From Frankia alni (GTDB lineage: Bacteria; Actinomycetota; Actinomycetes; Frankiales; Frankiaceae), in NCBI GenBank assembly GCA_026225295.1, contig JAMFSN010000161.1:1-35647 (forward strand): DNA of 35,647 nucleotides. Reading direction: 5' to 3'. Numbering within the stretch: position 1 is the first letter of the stretch; the number at the start of each line of letters is the position of its first letter. Positions 16,881 through 23,994 of the stretch are shown here, piece by piece. The notes under the pieces are model-generated. The model made no database searches and was not told where the DNA came from. It worked only from the letters and a program-made list of their open reading frames with translations. The position numbers were made by a program, and so were the translations under genes.

Positions 16881-16886
16881 TACACT
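16881..16886 (+). promoter_or_regulatory. TACACT -10 box for the DUF574 methyltransferase
   Basis: TACACT matches TAnnnT. Start of transcription would fall near 16893, about 36 nt before the GTG at 16929, leaving room for the GGAGG at 16919-16923. Confidence 0.5.
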
Positions 16887-16928
16887 TTTGATGATTTGGG
16901 GTGGATCGCGACAGAGGTGGAGGCGATC

Positions 16929-17750
16929 GTGGCGCAGGTCCAGGAACCCGATGGTTGGGCGCCGCGGGGCATTGACGTGTCCGTGCCGCACTCCGCGCGC
17001 ATTTACGACTGGTGGCTGGGCGGCAAGGACAACTTCGCCGCCGACCGGGCGATGGGCGAGGAATTCATCCGCGTCATCCCCACCATGCGGGCGATGGCCC
17101 TGGAGAACCGGCGGTTCGTCGACCGGGCGGTTCGCTACCTGGTTCGCGAGGGCGGTATCCGGCAGTTCCTCGACATCGGCACGGGCATTCCGACCAGTCC
17201 GAACCTGCACGAGGCGGCGCAGTCGCTGGCTCCCGAGGCGCGGGTCGTCTACACCGACAACGACCCGATCGTGCTCGCCCACGCGCGGGCCCTGATGACC
17301 AGTACCCCGGCCGGCGTGACCCGCTACGTCGAGGGCGACCTCTGCGAGCCCGAGAAGCTGCTGCTCGAGCAGACCCTCTCCGACACGTTGGACCTGACGA
17401 AGCCGGTCGGGCTGATGCTCCTGGCTATTCTCATGCTGCTGCAGGACTCCGACGACCCGTACAGTCACGTGCGGTACCTGATGGACGCCCTGCCGTCCGG
17501 CAGCTACCTCGCCATCACGCACCCGGGCCGCGACTTCAACCCGGAAGCGGTCGCGGCCACCGTCGAGATGGCGGTCAAGGGCAACATTCCCTACACGCCC
17601 CGCATCCGGTCCGAGGTCGAAAGCTTCTTCGACGGCTGGGAGATCGTCGAGCCGGGAATCGTGCCGGTGATGGCCTGGCGTCCCGACGGCGAACCGCCGG
17701 TCGACCCCTACGCCGCTTACTACTGGGGCGGCGTGGCCCGCAAGCCCTGA
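16929..17750 (+). CDS. DUF574-type (Methyltransf_19) SAM-dependent methyltransferase
   Basis: Actinobacterial methyltransferase-like protein of 273 residues. It has the DUF574 hallmarks: VPHSARIYDWWLGGKDNFAADR near the N-terminus, then FLDIGTGIPTSPNLHEAAQ (SAM motif I), VVYTDNDPIVLAHARAL, PVGLMLLAILMLLQD and SYLAITHPG. PYAAYYWGGVARKP is the usual C-terminal signature. Substrates of this large family are mostly unknown. I chose the GTG at 16929 because GGAGG ends 5 nt upstream; a TTG at 16896 would add 11 residues. Two hairpins follow, at 17761-17775 and 17819-17852. Confidence 0.93.
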   Translation: MAQVQEPDGWAPRGIDVSVPHSARIYDWWLGGKDNFAADRAMGEEFIRVIPTMRAMALENRRFVDRAVRYLVREGGIRQFLDIGTGIPTSPNLHEAAQSLAPEARVVYTDNDPIVLAHARALMTSTPAGVTRYVEGDLCEPEKLLLEQTLSDTLDLTKPVGLMLLAILMLLQDSDDPYSHVRYLMDALPSGSYLAITHPGRDFNPEAVAATVEMAVKGNIPYTPRIRSEVESFFDGWEIVEPGIVPVMAWRPDGEPPVDPYAAYYWGGVARKP

Positions 17751-17760
17751 TCACCGCTCC

Positions 17761-17775
17761 GGGCGGCCGCCGCCC
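17761..17775 (+). terminator. GC-rich hairpin after the DUF574 gene
   Basis: GGGCGG-CCG-CCGCCC, a perfect 6-bp stem with a 3-nt loop, starts 10 nt after the stop. No T-run follows, so the call is tentative. Confidence 0.4.
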
Positions 17776-17811
17776 GAGGTCGGAACGCCCCGCGGAACGG
17801 TGGTTGCGTCG

Positions 17812-18387
17812 TCAAGGGCTGTTCCTCGGAGCGGCGTCGCTCCGCGGAACAGCGTCGGCCAGGTGGGCGGCGATCGCGGCCCCGGCGGCCGTGAGCCCGG
17901 CCCGGACCGCCGGGTCGGTGACGAGACCGTCGGCGCCGATCATGTCCCGGTGGACGGCCAGCCGGACGCAGGCCGGTTCCACCGCGACGGCGCCGACGTA
18001 GCCGAGCACGGTCGCCAGCGTGGCTTCCGCCCCGAGCCCCCGACCGGTTGGCGCGGCGGTGATCCAGGCGACCGGCTTGCCGTAGATCTCCCCGCCCCCG
18101 ACGGTCCAGTCGAGCAGGTTCTTGAGGCTGCCGGGCAGCGTCCCGGCGTACTCGGGGACGCAGAACAGCAACGCGTCGGCCGCCGCGATCGCAGCCCGCA
18201 GGGCGGTCACCGGCCCGGGCCGGTGGTCCTCGTCGTCCGGGTTGAATGCGGGCAGCCCGGTCAGGCCGGCGTAGAGCTCGGCGGTGACCCCCGGCGGCGT
18301 GAGCAGGCGCATCGTGCGCAGCACCGCCGTGTTGGTGGACGCTTCCCGGGTGCTGCCCGAGATGAGCAGGATTCGCGCGCCCGTCAC
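17812..18387 (-). CDS. NAD(P)H-dependent FMN reductase family protein
   Basis: Flavodoxin-fold oxidoreductase of 191 residues that reduces FMN or quinone-like substrates with NAD(P)H. After the first beta strand, LLISGSTREASTNTAVLR gives the phosphate-binding loop for FMN. CVPEYAGTLPGSLKNLLDWTVGGGEIYGKPVAWITAAP is the classic family block around the isoalloxazine. I chose the GTG at 18387; the frame is open to 18588 but the additional 67 residues are Arg/Pro-rich and non-coding in style. The GTG overlaps the TGA of a 14-codon leader ORF (GTGA). Its last codons contain a strong hairpin at 17819-17852. Confidence 0.9.
   Translation of the reverse strand: MTGARILLISGSTREASTNTAVLRTMRLLTPPGVTAELYAGLTGLPAFNPDDEDHRPGPVTALRAAIAAADALLFCVPEYAGTLPGSLKNLLDWTVGGGEIYGKPVAWITAAPTGRGLGAEATLATVLGYVGAVAVEPACVRLAVHRDMIGADGLVTDPAVRAGLTAAGAAIAAHLADAVPRSDAAPRNSP
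17819..17852. terminator. Long hairpin inside the 3' end of the FMN reductase gene
   Basis: CTGTTCC/GGAACAG (7 bp), a 2x2 internal loop and GGAGCG/CGCTCC (6 bp) close on a GCGT loop. It lies about 70 nt past the plus-strand DUF574 stop and within the final codons of the minus-strand gene. It could terminate the plus transcript or protect the minus mRNA 3' end. There is no T-run. Confidence 0.45.
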
Positions 18388-18428
18388 GCCGGACCGGTCG
18401 CCAGGTAGAGCAGGTGGGGCGGCGTCAT
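18384..18428 (-). CDS. 14-codon leader ORF ahead of the FMN reductase
   Basis: The frame ATG...TGA encodes MTPPHLLYLATGPA. GGGAG lies 8 nt before the ATG, a proper ribosome-binding site. Its TGA overlaps the reductase GTG by the GTGA arrangement. The reductase lacks an obvious site of its own, so ribosomes probably reinitiate from this ORF. No function is known for the peptide. Confidence 0.4.
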   Translation of the reverse strand: MTPPHLLYLATGPA

Positions 18429-18440
18429 CGTGATCACTCC

Positions 18441-18539
18441 CTACCGTCCGGGGTCGTCCGGGCCGCCGGGGCCGGCCCGGCTGTCGAGGTGGCGTTCGAG
18501 GGCGTCGAGGTGGCCGGCCCACAGCCGACGGTAGAGCAT
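18441..18539 (-). pseudogene. Possible C-terminal remnant of an SRPBCC-like protein
   Basis: A short frame from ATG 18539 to TAG 18441 encodes 32 residues including MLYRRLWAGHLDALERHLDS. Its amphipathic W-x2-HL-x-AL-x2-HL pattern resembles the C-terminal helix of SRPBCC/AHSA1-type proteins. Nothing of the rest of such a protein is present, because coaE starts 43 bp away on the other strand. It may be a remnant left when the gene was lost, or a chance frame. Evidence is weak. Confidence 0.25.
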
Positions 18540-18581
18540 CGGCCGTGACGCGCGGCGCGGTCGTCGGGCAGACTCGCGGGC

Positions 18582-19175
18582 GTGACACGGGTGGGCCTCA
18601 CGGGCGGCATCGGGGCGGGCAAGAGCGCGGCGGCCAGGCTGCTCGCCGAGCGCGGTGCCACGGTGATCGACGCGGACGCGATCGCCCGGGAGGTGGTTGC
18701 GTCGGGCACGCCGGGCCTGGCGGCCGTCGCCGAGGCGTTCGGCGACCGGATCATCCAGGCCGACGGTTCGCTCGACCGGGCCGGCCTGGGCGCGATCGTG
18801 TTCGCCGACCCGGCCGCGCGTAAACGGCTGGAAGAGATCACCCATCCGCTGATCGGGGCCGAGACGGCCCGCCGGATGGCCGGGCTGCCGGCCGGGACAG
18901 TGGTCGTCTACGACGTGCCGCTGTTGGTCGAGGCCGGGCTGCGCGGCGCGTACGACGTGGTCGTGGTGGTCGAGGCCCCCCGGGCGCTGCGGCTTGAACG
19001 GTTGGAGCAGCGGGGTCTGCCGCCTGAGCAGGCCGAGGCGCGGATGGCCACCCAGGCCAGCGACGCCGACCGGCGGGCGGTGGCCGACGTCCTGCTGGAC
19101 AACAGCGGCAGCCTCGCGGAGCTGCGGGCCCAGGTCGCCGCCGCCTGGGAGCGCATTGCCGGGGCCGGGAACTGA
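18582..19175 (+). CDS. coaE: Dephospho-CoA kinase
   Basis: Phosphorylates the 3'-hydroxyl of dephospho-CoA, the last step of coenzyme A synthesis, in the cytoplasm. It has 197 residues, the normal single-domain length. LTGGIGAGKS at residues 6-15 is the P-loop; VIDADAIAREVV carries the substrate-binding Asp; HPLIGAETARRM and VVYDVPLLVEAGL are family blocks. QASDADRRAVADVLLDNSGS is the usual C-terminal signature. The GTG start lies 7 nt after CAGACT, a possible variant -10 box for leaderless translation. It follows rpsA at a distance and precedes uvrB by 42 bp, the order known in mycobacteria. Confidence 0.97.
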   Translation: MTRVGLTGGIGAGKSAAARLLAERGATVIDADAIAREVVASGTPGLAAVAEAFGDRIIQADGSLDRAGLGAIVFADPAARKRLEEITHPLIGAETARRMAGLPAGTVVVYDVPLLVEAGLRGAYDVVVVVEAPRALRLERLEQRGLPPEQAEARMATQASDADRRAVADVLLDNSGSLAELRAQVAAAWERIAGAGN

Positions 19176-19217
19176 GCGGCCGGGAAACTGTCGGACCCGT
19201 GTGGTGTTGTGGATGGC

Positions 19218-21338
19218 GTGAGACCCACCACTGATCTTGAGCGTTCGCGCGCGCCCTTCCAGGTCGTCTCCGACTTCGAGCCGTCCGGTGACCAGCCGGC
19301 CGCGATCAAGGAGCTGGCCCGTCGGGTCAACGCCGACGAGCAGGACATCGTGCTGCTCGGCGCGACCGGTACCGGTAAGTCGGCGACCACGGCCTGGCTG
19401 ATCGAACAGGTCCAGCGGCCGACCCTGATCATGGCGCCCAACAAGACGCTCGCCGCGCAGCTGGCCAACGAGTTCCGCGAGCTGCTGCCGAACAACGCGG
19501 TCGAGTACTTCGTCTCGTACTACGACTATTACCAGCCCGAGGCGTACATCGCCCAGACCGATACCTACATCGAGAAGGACTCCTCGATCAACGAGGAGGT
19601 CGAGCGGCTGCGGCACTCGGCGACGATGAGCCTGCTGACCCGGCGCGACGTGGTCGTGGTGGCCAGTGTGAGCTGTATCTACGGCCTGGGTACCCCGCAG
19701 GAGTACGTCGACCGGATGGTCCGCCTCCGGGTCGGGGACGAGATCGAGCGCGACAAGCTGTTGCGCCAGTTCGTCGACGTCCAGTACACCCGCAACGACC
19801 TGGCCTTCACCCGGGGCACGTTCCGGGTCCGGGGCGACACCGTGGAGATCTTCCCGGTGTACGAGGAACTCGCGGTCCGGGTCGAGATGTTCGGCGACGA
19901 GATCGAGAAGGTCAGCTATCTGCACCCGCTGACCGGTGAGATCGTCCGCGAGTCGCCCGAGGTGTACGTCTTCCCGGCCACCCACTACGTGGCCGGCCCG
20001 GAGCGGATGGAACGGGCCATCGCCGGCATCGAGATCGAGCTGGCCGACCGGCTGGCCGAGATGGAGCAGCAGGGCAAGCTGCTGGAAGCCCAGCGGCTGC
20101 GCATGCGGACCACCTACGACATCGAGATGATGCGCCAGGTCGGGTTCTGCTCCGGCATCGAGAACTACTCGCGGCACATCGACGGCCGGGCCGCCGGGAC
20201 GGCGCCCAACACCCTGATCGACTATTTCCCGGAAGACTTTCTGCTGGTCATCGACGAGTCGCACCAGACGGTGCCCCAGATCGGGGGCATGTACGAGGGC
20301 GACATGTCGCGCAAGCGCAACCTCGTCGAACACGGCTTCCGGCTGCCGTCGGCGACCGACAACCGGCCGTTGCGCTGGGAGGAGTTCCTGGAGCGGGTCG
20401 GCCAGACGGTGTACCTGTCGGCCACCCCCGGCCCGTACGAGCTGTCCCGCGGCAACGGGGTGGTCGAACAGATCATCCGGCCGACCGGTCTGATCGACCC
20501 GGAGATCGTGCTGAAGCCGACCAAGGGCCAGATCGACGACCTCGTCCACGAGATCCGGCTGCGGGCCGAGCGGGACGAGCGGGTGCTGGTCACGACGCTG
20601 ACCAAGAAGATGTCCGAGGACCTCACCGACTACCTGCTCGAGCTGGGCATCAAGGTCCGCTACCTGCACAGCGAGGTCGACACGATCCGCCGGATCGAGC
20701 TGCTGACCAGCCTGCGGCGCGGTGACTTCGACGTCCTGGTCGGCATCAACCTGCTTCGCGAAGGTCTGGACCTGCCCGAGGTGTCGCTGGTGTCGATCCT
20801 GGACGCCGACAAGGAAGGCTTCCTGCGCTCCGACAAGTCGCTGATCCAGACGATCGGCCGCGCCGCCCGCAACGTCAGCGGCCAGGTGCACATGTACGGC
20901 GACTCGATCACCCCGTCGATGGCCAAGGCGATCGACGAGACCAACCGGCGCCGCGAGAAGCAGGTCGCCTACAACACCGAACGCGGCCTCGACCCGCAGC
21001 CGCTGCGCAAGAAGGTCGTCGACATCCTCGACGACCTCCTGCGCGAGGGTGCCGAGGGTGAGCTCATCGGCGGCGGCGGGCGTTCGCAGTCCCGGGGCAA
21101 GGCGCCGGTGCCGGGCATGTCGTCCCGGGGTCGGGGGCGCGACGACGTCATCGGCCGGCACGCGGCCGACCTGGCCGGGATGCCGCGTTCCGAACTCGCG
21201 CAGCTCATCCGGCAGCTCGACGACCAGATGCACGAAGCGGCCAAGGAGCTTCAGTTCGAGCTGGCCGCCCGCCTGCGCGACGAGGTCGGCGAACTGAAGA
21301 AGGAGCTGCGCGGCATGGAAGCGGCCAACGTTTCCTAG
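19218..21338 (+). CDS. uvrB: Excinuclease ABC subunit B
   Basis: DNA-damage-verifying helicase-like subunit of nucleotide excision repair; it receives damaged DNA from UvrA and recruits UvrC. It has 706 residues from the GTG at 19218. GATGTGKS at 48-55 is Walker [28 protein letters not shown] is the beta-hairpin that clamps [11 protein letters not shown] is the DExH box, and QTIGRAARN is helicase motif VI. A C-terminal UVR helical hairpin for UvrC binding includes [28 protein letters not shown] at 19209 would add three residues. It lies 42 bp after coaE and is probably co-transcribed. A 930-residue open frame on the opposite strand is a shadow. Confidence 0.98.
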   Translation: MRPTTDLERSRAPFQVVSDFEPSGDQPAAIKELARRVNADEQDIVLLGATGTGKSATTAWLIEQVQRPTLIMAPNKTLAAQLANEFRELLPNNAVEYFVSYYDYYQPEAYIAQTDTYIEKDSSINEEVERLRHSATMSLLTRRDVVVVASVSCIYGLGTPQEYVDRMVRLRVGDEIERDKLLRQFVDVQYTRNDLAFTRGTFRVRGDTVEIFPVYEELAVRVEMFGDEIEKVSYLHPLTGEIVRESPEVYVFPATHYVAGPERMERAIAGIEIELADRLAEMEQQGKLLEAQRLRMRTTYDIEMMRQVGFCSGIENYSRHIDGRAAGTAPNTLIDYFPEDFLLVIDESHQTVPQIGGMYEGDMSRKRNLVEHGFRLPSATDNRPLRWEEFLERVGQTVYLSATPGPYELSRGNGVVEQIIRPTGLIDPEIVLKPTKGQIDDLVHEIRLRAERDERVLVTTLTKKMSEDLTDYLLELGIKVRYLHSEVDTIRRIELLTSLRRGDFDVLVGINLLREGLDLPEVSLVSILDADKEGFLRSDKSLIQTIGRAARNVSGQVHMYGDSITPSMAKAIDETNRRREKQVAYNTERGLDPQPLRKKVVDILDDLLREGAEGELIGGGGRSQSRGKAPVPGMSSRGRGRDDVIGRHAADLAGMPRSELAQLIRQLDDQMHEAAKELQFELAARLRDEVGELKKELRGMEAANVS

Positions 21339-21369
21339 GTTCGGGGGCGGTCGGGCGGCTGTCCGCCGG

Positions 21370-21681
21370 TCACCGGGACCGGCGGCGCCGGACGTTCGGC
21401 GCGTTGGCGATGCGGACCAGGAAACGCTGCCGCATCGTCTCCTGCACGGCTCGGCGGTGCTTGTCGCACACGACGTCCCGGGTCTGCAGGGGGCTGCGCC
21501 AGACCGGATCTCCGCACGCCGCGCAACCCGGGCCGGTGTAGTCGCCCGGCTCCCGCCGGCAGTGGCAGTTCGGTTCCGTGCAGCCGATCAGCAGCTCACC
21601 GAGCAGGTGGACGGCCCACGCATGCCCGCACAGCTCGCACTGCGGCCCGCCGCCCGTCGCGCGTGATTCATTTTCGCACAT
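21370..21681 (-). CDS. Small Cys-rich, probably zinc-binding protein of unknown function
   Basis: About 103 residues from the ATG at 21681. The sequence has paired Cys motifs: CELCGHAWAVH, CTEPNCHC, CAACGDPVW and CDKHRRAVQE, suggesting one or two zinc knuckles. A basic C-terminus (RRRRSR) could bind nucleic acid. The frame is open to 21795, but DNA from about 21660 to 21790 is less GC-rich and looks like promoter sequence, so I prefer the internal ATG. I do not recognise the family. It is convergent with uvrB, with 31 bp between the stops, and divergent from mscL. Confidence 0.7.
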   Translation of the reverse strand: MCENESRATGGGPQCELCGHAWAVHLLGELLIGCTEPNCHCRREPGDYTGPGCAACGDPVWRSPLQTRDVVCDKHRRAVQETMRQRFLVRIANAPNVRRRRSR

Positions 21682-21846
21682 TTGTTCGATTGAAGCACAG
21701 TCCGGCCACCCGGCCCGTCGTCGGGCCCCGCCGTCGGTCGCGGCCAGAAATTTCCTCCCGGGAACAATCCGCCTACCGGTCCAGGAGTAGGACATAAAGT
21801 GCGCTGTCCGGTCGTCGGACCGGGCTTCAACGGGAGGACGCGGGAC

Positions 21847-22323
21847 ATGGCACTGTTCAGGGGACGCAGGATCATCACCGGGGGAGAGCCGGCGGTCCGT
21901 CCCGCGGCGCGGGTCATCAAGCCCGGCCTCAGCGGGTTCAAGACCTTCCTCCTGCGGGGGAACGTCGTCGATCTGGCGGTCGCCCTGGTCATCGGCACCG
22001 CCTTCACCGCCGTGATCAAGTCGTTCGTCGCGAACCTGCTGACCCCGCTGATCGCGGCCATCGGTGGCGAGCCCGACTTCTCCTCACTGTCATTCAAGAT
22101 CCACAACAGCCGGTTCTCCTACGGCGCGTTCATCAACGACGTCATCGCGTTCGTGATCGTCGCGGCCGCCATCTACTTCATCGTCGTGCTCCCGATCGCC
22201 AAGGCCAACGAGTTCCGCCACCGGGGCGACGCGCCGGCCGCGGACGAGCCGGCCATCAGCGACGAGACGCGCCTGCTCACCGAGATCCGGGACCTGCTCG
22301 CCGCCGGTCGCGAGATCGGCTGA
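21847..22323 (+). CDS. mscL: Large-conductance mechanosensitive channel
   Basis: Homopentameric membrane pore that opens under hypo-osmotic stress to release solutes. It has 158 residues. GFKTFLLRGNVVDLAVALVIGTAFTAVIKSFV is the signature of the N-terminal amphipathic helix and TM1. YGAFINDVIAFVIVAAAIYFIVV is the loop and TM2, and TRLLTEIRDLLAA forms the C-terminal bundle. About 28 residues precede the usual start, and no internal RTG would remove them cleanly, so this N-terminal extension is probably real. GGGAGG lies about 8-12 nt before the ATG. It stands alone, convergent with the pth2 gene 10 bp away. Confidence 0.95.
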   Translation: MALFRGRRIITGGEPAVRPAARVIKPGLSGFKTFLLRGNVVDLAVALVIGTAFTAVIKSFVANLLTPLIAAIGGEPDFSSLSFKIHNSRFSYGAFINDVIAFVIVAAAIYFIVVLPIAKANEFRHRGDAPAADEPAISDETRLLTEIRDLLAAGREIG

Positions 22324-22332
22324 GCCGGGGCG

Positions 22333-22701
22333 CTACAGCAGCGACAGATCCCCGGTGATCGCGTCCACCGCGTCGGCCGGCGCCGGTCCGATCGCCGCGC
22401 AGGTCACGGTGCCCGGCTCGAGTTGGGTATAGCCGGCGTCGGCGATGCGGACGACCGGCAGGCCGGCCGCGCGGGCCCGGTCGCACACGGCGTCCAGCTC
22501 GTCGAGACTGCCGACCCGCAGCGCCACCTTGGGCTGTCCGTCGGCGCGCCACTCCGCCAACCAGGCGGGATGGGTGCGGGCCACCTCGGTGACCCCGTCG
22601 ACGGCGGCGTGGGCGCCTTGGGCGACGCTCTTGCCCGGGCCCATCCGGAGGTCCTTGCGGACCACGATGACCTGCTTGTACGCCCAGCGGCCGCCGTTCA
22701 C
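22333..22701 (-). CDS. Pth2-type peptidyl-tRNA hydrolase
   Basis: Releases tRNA from prematurely dropped peptidyl-tRNA. It has 122 residues and is the archaeal/eukaryotic-type Pth2 fold rather than bacterial Pth. KQVIVVRKDLRMGPGKSVAQGAHAA is the N-terminal signature with the catalytic Lys/Asp region. PVVRIADAGYTQLEPGTVTCAAIGPAP and ITGDLSLL are the C-terminal signature. Start GTG 22701 overlaps the acyl-CoA dehydrogenase stop by GTGA, so it is the last gene of that run. The coupling to metabolic genes may be incidental. Confidence 0.93.
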   Translation of the reverse strand: MNGGRWAYKQVIVVRKDLRMGPGKSVAQGAHAAVDGVTEVARTHPAWLAEWRADGQPKVALRVGSLDELDAVCDRARAAGLPVVRIADAGYTQLEPGTVTCAAIGPAPADAVDAITGDLSLL

Positions 22702-23876
22702 CGGTCGGGCCTGCGGAGCCGGGCGCGCCGCACGAGCCCCCGGGCGATGACGGTGCGCTGGATCTCGTTGGTTCCTTCGCCGACGATCATGAGCGGGGCG
22801 TCGCGAAAGTAGCGCTCGACGTCGAACTCGGTCGAGTAGCCGTGGCCGCCGTGGATCCGCAGCGCGTCCAGGGTCACGGTGGCGGCCATCTCGGAGGCGA
22901 ACAGTTTGGCCATGCCGGCCTCGAGATCGGCCCGTTCGCCGGAGTCGAAGCACTCCGCGGCGTGCAACGTGAGTTGCCGGGCCGCTTCGATCCGGGTGGC
23001 CATGTCGGCCAGATAGTTGCCGATCGACTGGTGCTCCCAGATCGGCTTACCGAACGAGTGCCGGTCCTGCGCGTACTGCAGCGCATCCTCGAACGCGGCC
23101 CGGGCGACGCCCAGGGCCCGGGCGGCGACCTGGATGCGCCCCACCTCGAGCCCGGCCATCATCTGGCTGAAGCCGCGTCCCGGGACGTCCCCGAGAATCG
23201 CGTCGGTGGGCGCCCGGTAGTCGTCGAAATGCAGTTCGCAGCTTTCCACCCCCTTGTAACCGAGCTTCGGCAGATCCTTGGAGACCTCGAAGCCGGGACC
23301 CTTCTCAGCCAGCAGGATGCTGATCCCGCGGTGCGGCGGGTCGGCCGCCGGATCGGTCTTGCACAGCAACGCGACCAGGCCCGACCGGCGGGCGTTGCTG
23401 ATCCACGTCTTGGTCCCGTTCACCCGCCACCCGGCGCCGTCGCCCTCGCCGTCGCGGCGGGCCACGGTCCGGATGGCCTGCAGGTCGGAACCGCCACCCG
23501 GCTCGGTCAACGCCATGGTGGCCCGCAGTTCGCCGGTCGCCATCCGGGGCAGGTAGCGCTCGCGCTGGGCCTCGGTCCCGAAGCGCAGCAGCAGCTTCGA
23601 GACGACCGAATGGCCGCCGAACGCGCCGGCCAGGCTCATCCAGCCCCGGGCCAGTTCCTCGGTGACCATCGCGTAGCAGGCGGTCGAGACGCTGAAATCG
23701 CCGTAGGGCGGGTCGATGGCCAGTCCGAAGACCCCCATCTCCTTCATCCCGGCGATCAGGTCCTCGGGGTAGGTGTCGGCGTGTTCGAGCTCGCGGGCGA
23801 CCGGGCGGACCCGGTCGTCGACGAACTGGGCCACGAGCCGGACGATCTCGTCCTCCTCGGCGCTCAACCGGGCCAC
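22698..23876 (-). CDS. Acyl-CoA dehydrogenase
   Basis: FAD enzyme that introduces an alpha,beta double bond into an acyl-CoA and passes electrons to ETF. It has 392 residues, the usual length. MALTEPGGGSDLQAIRT and TKTWISNAR are the FAD/substrate blocks. GRIQVAARALGVARAAFEDALQYAQDR and IHGGHGYSTEFDVERYFRDAPLM are C-domain signatures. IVGEGTNEIQR has E367 at the catalytic-base position. The GTG start has AAGGAG 7 nt upstream. A 22-bp duplicated element with a TATGGT box precedes it. It follows the carnitine-acyltransferase gene by 118 bp, so the substrate may be the acyl chain handled there, which is inference. Confidence 0.93.
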   Translation of the reverse strand: MARLSAEEDEIVRLVAQFVDDRVRPVARELEHADTYPEDLIAGMKEMGVFGLAIDPPYGDFSVSTACYAMVTEELARGWMSLAGAFGGHSVVSKLLLRFGTEAQRERYLPRMATGELRATMALTEPGGGSDLQAIRTVARRDGEGDGAGWRVNGTKTWISNARRSGLVALLCKTDPAADPPHRGISILLAEKGPGFEVSKDLPKLGYKGVESCELHFDDYRAPTDAILGDVPGRGFSQMMAGLEVGRIQVAARALGVARAAFEDALQYAQDRHSFGKPIWEHQSIGNYLADMATRIEAARQLTLHAAECFDSGERADLEAGMAKLFASEMAATVTLDALRIHGGHGYSTEFDVERYFRDAPLMIVGEGTNEIQRTVIARGLVRRARLRRPDR

Positions 23877-23892
23877 GTCCCACTCCTTCCGG

Positions 23893-23936
23893 CCGGGTCC
23901 TGGTCCCGACCACGCCGGGTCCTGGTCCCGACCATA
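23893..23936. repeat. Two 22-bp tandem units upstream of the acyl-CoA dehydrogenase
   Basis: CCGGGTCCTGGTCCCGACCA is shared by units at 23893-23914 and 23915-23936; only the last two bases differ (CG versus TA). Each unit contains GGTC...GACC inverted symmetry, as in operators for dimeric repressors. On the minus strand the outer unit supplies the TATGGT box, while the inner unit has CGTGGT instead. Confidence 0.85.
23931..23936 (-). promoter_or_regulatory. TATGGT -10 box for the acyl-CoA dehydrogenase
   Basis: TATGGT on the minus strand matches TAnnnT. Transcription would start near 23924, leaving a leader of about 48 nt that contains the inner 22-bp repeat unit and the AAGGAG site. A regulator bound to the repeats would cover the promoter. 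Confidence 0.45.
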
Positions 23937-23994
23937 GAGACCGGCCGGCGTCGGCCCGGCGGGAGGAACCTCCAGGCCGCCGCCTACGCGGCGG

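Noticed and set aside
18441-21233. A 930-residue open frame antisense to uvrB and coaE
   Set aside because: Shadow of strongly GC3-biased genes; its Asp/Val/His/Leu-rich text has no domain, and uvrB and coaE are unmistakable on the other strand. Only the last 32 residues, outside both genes, were kept as a weak remnant.
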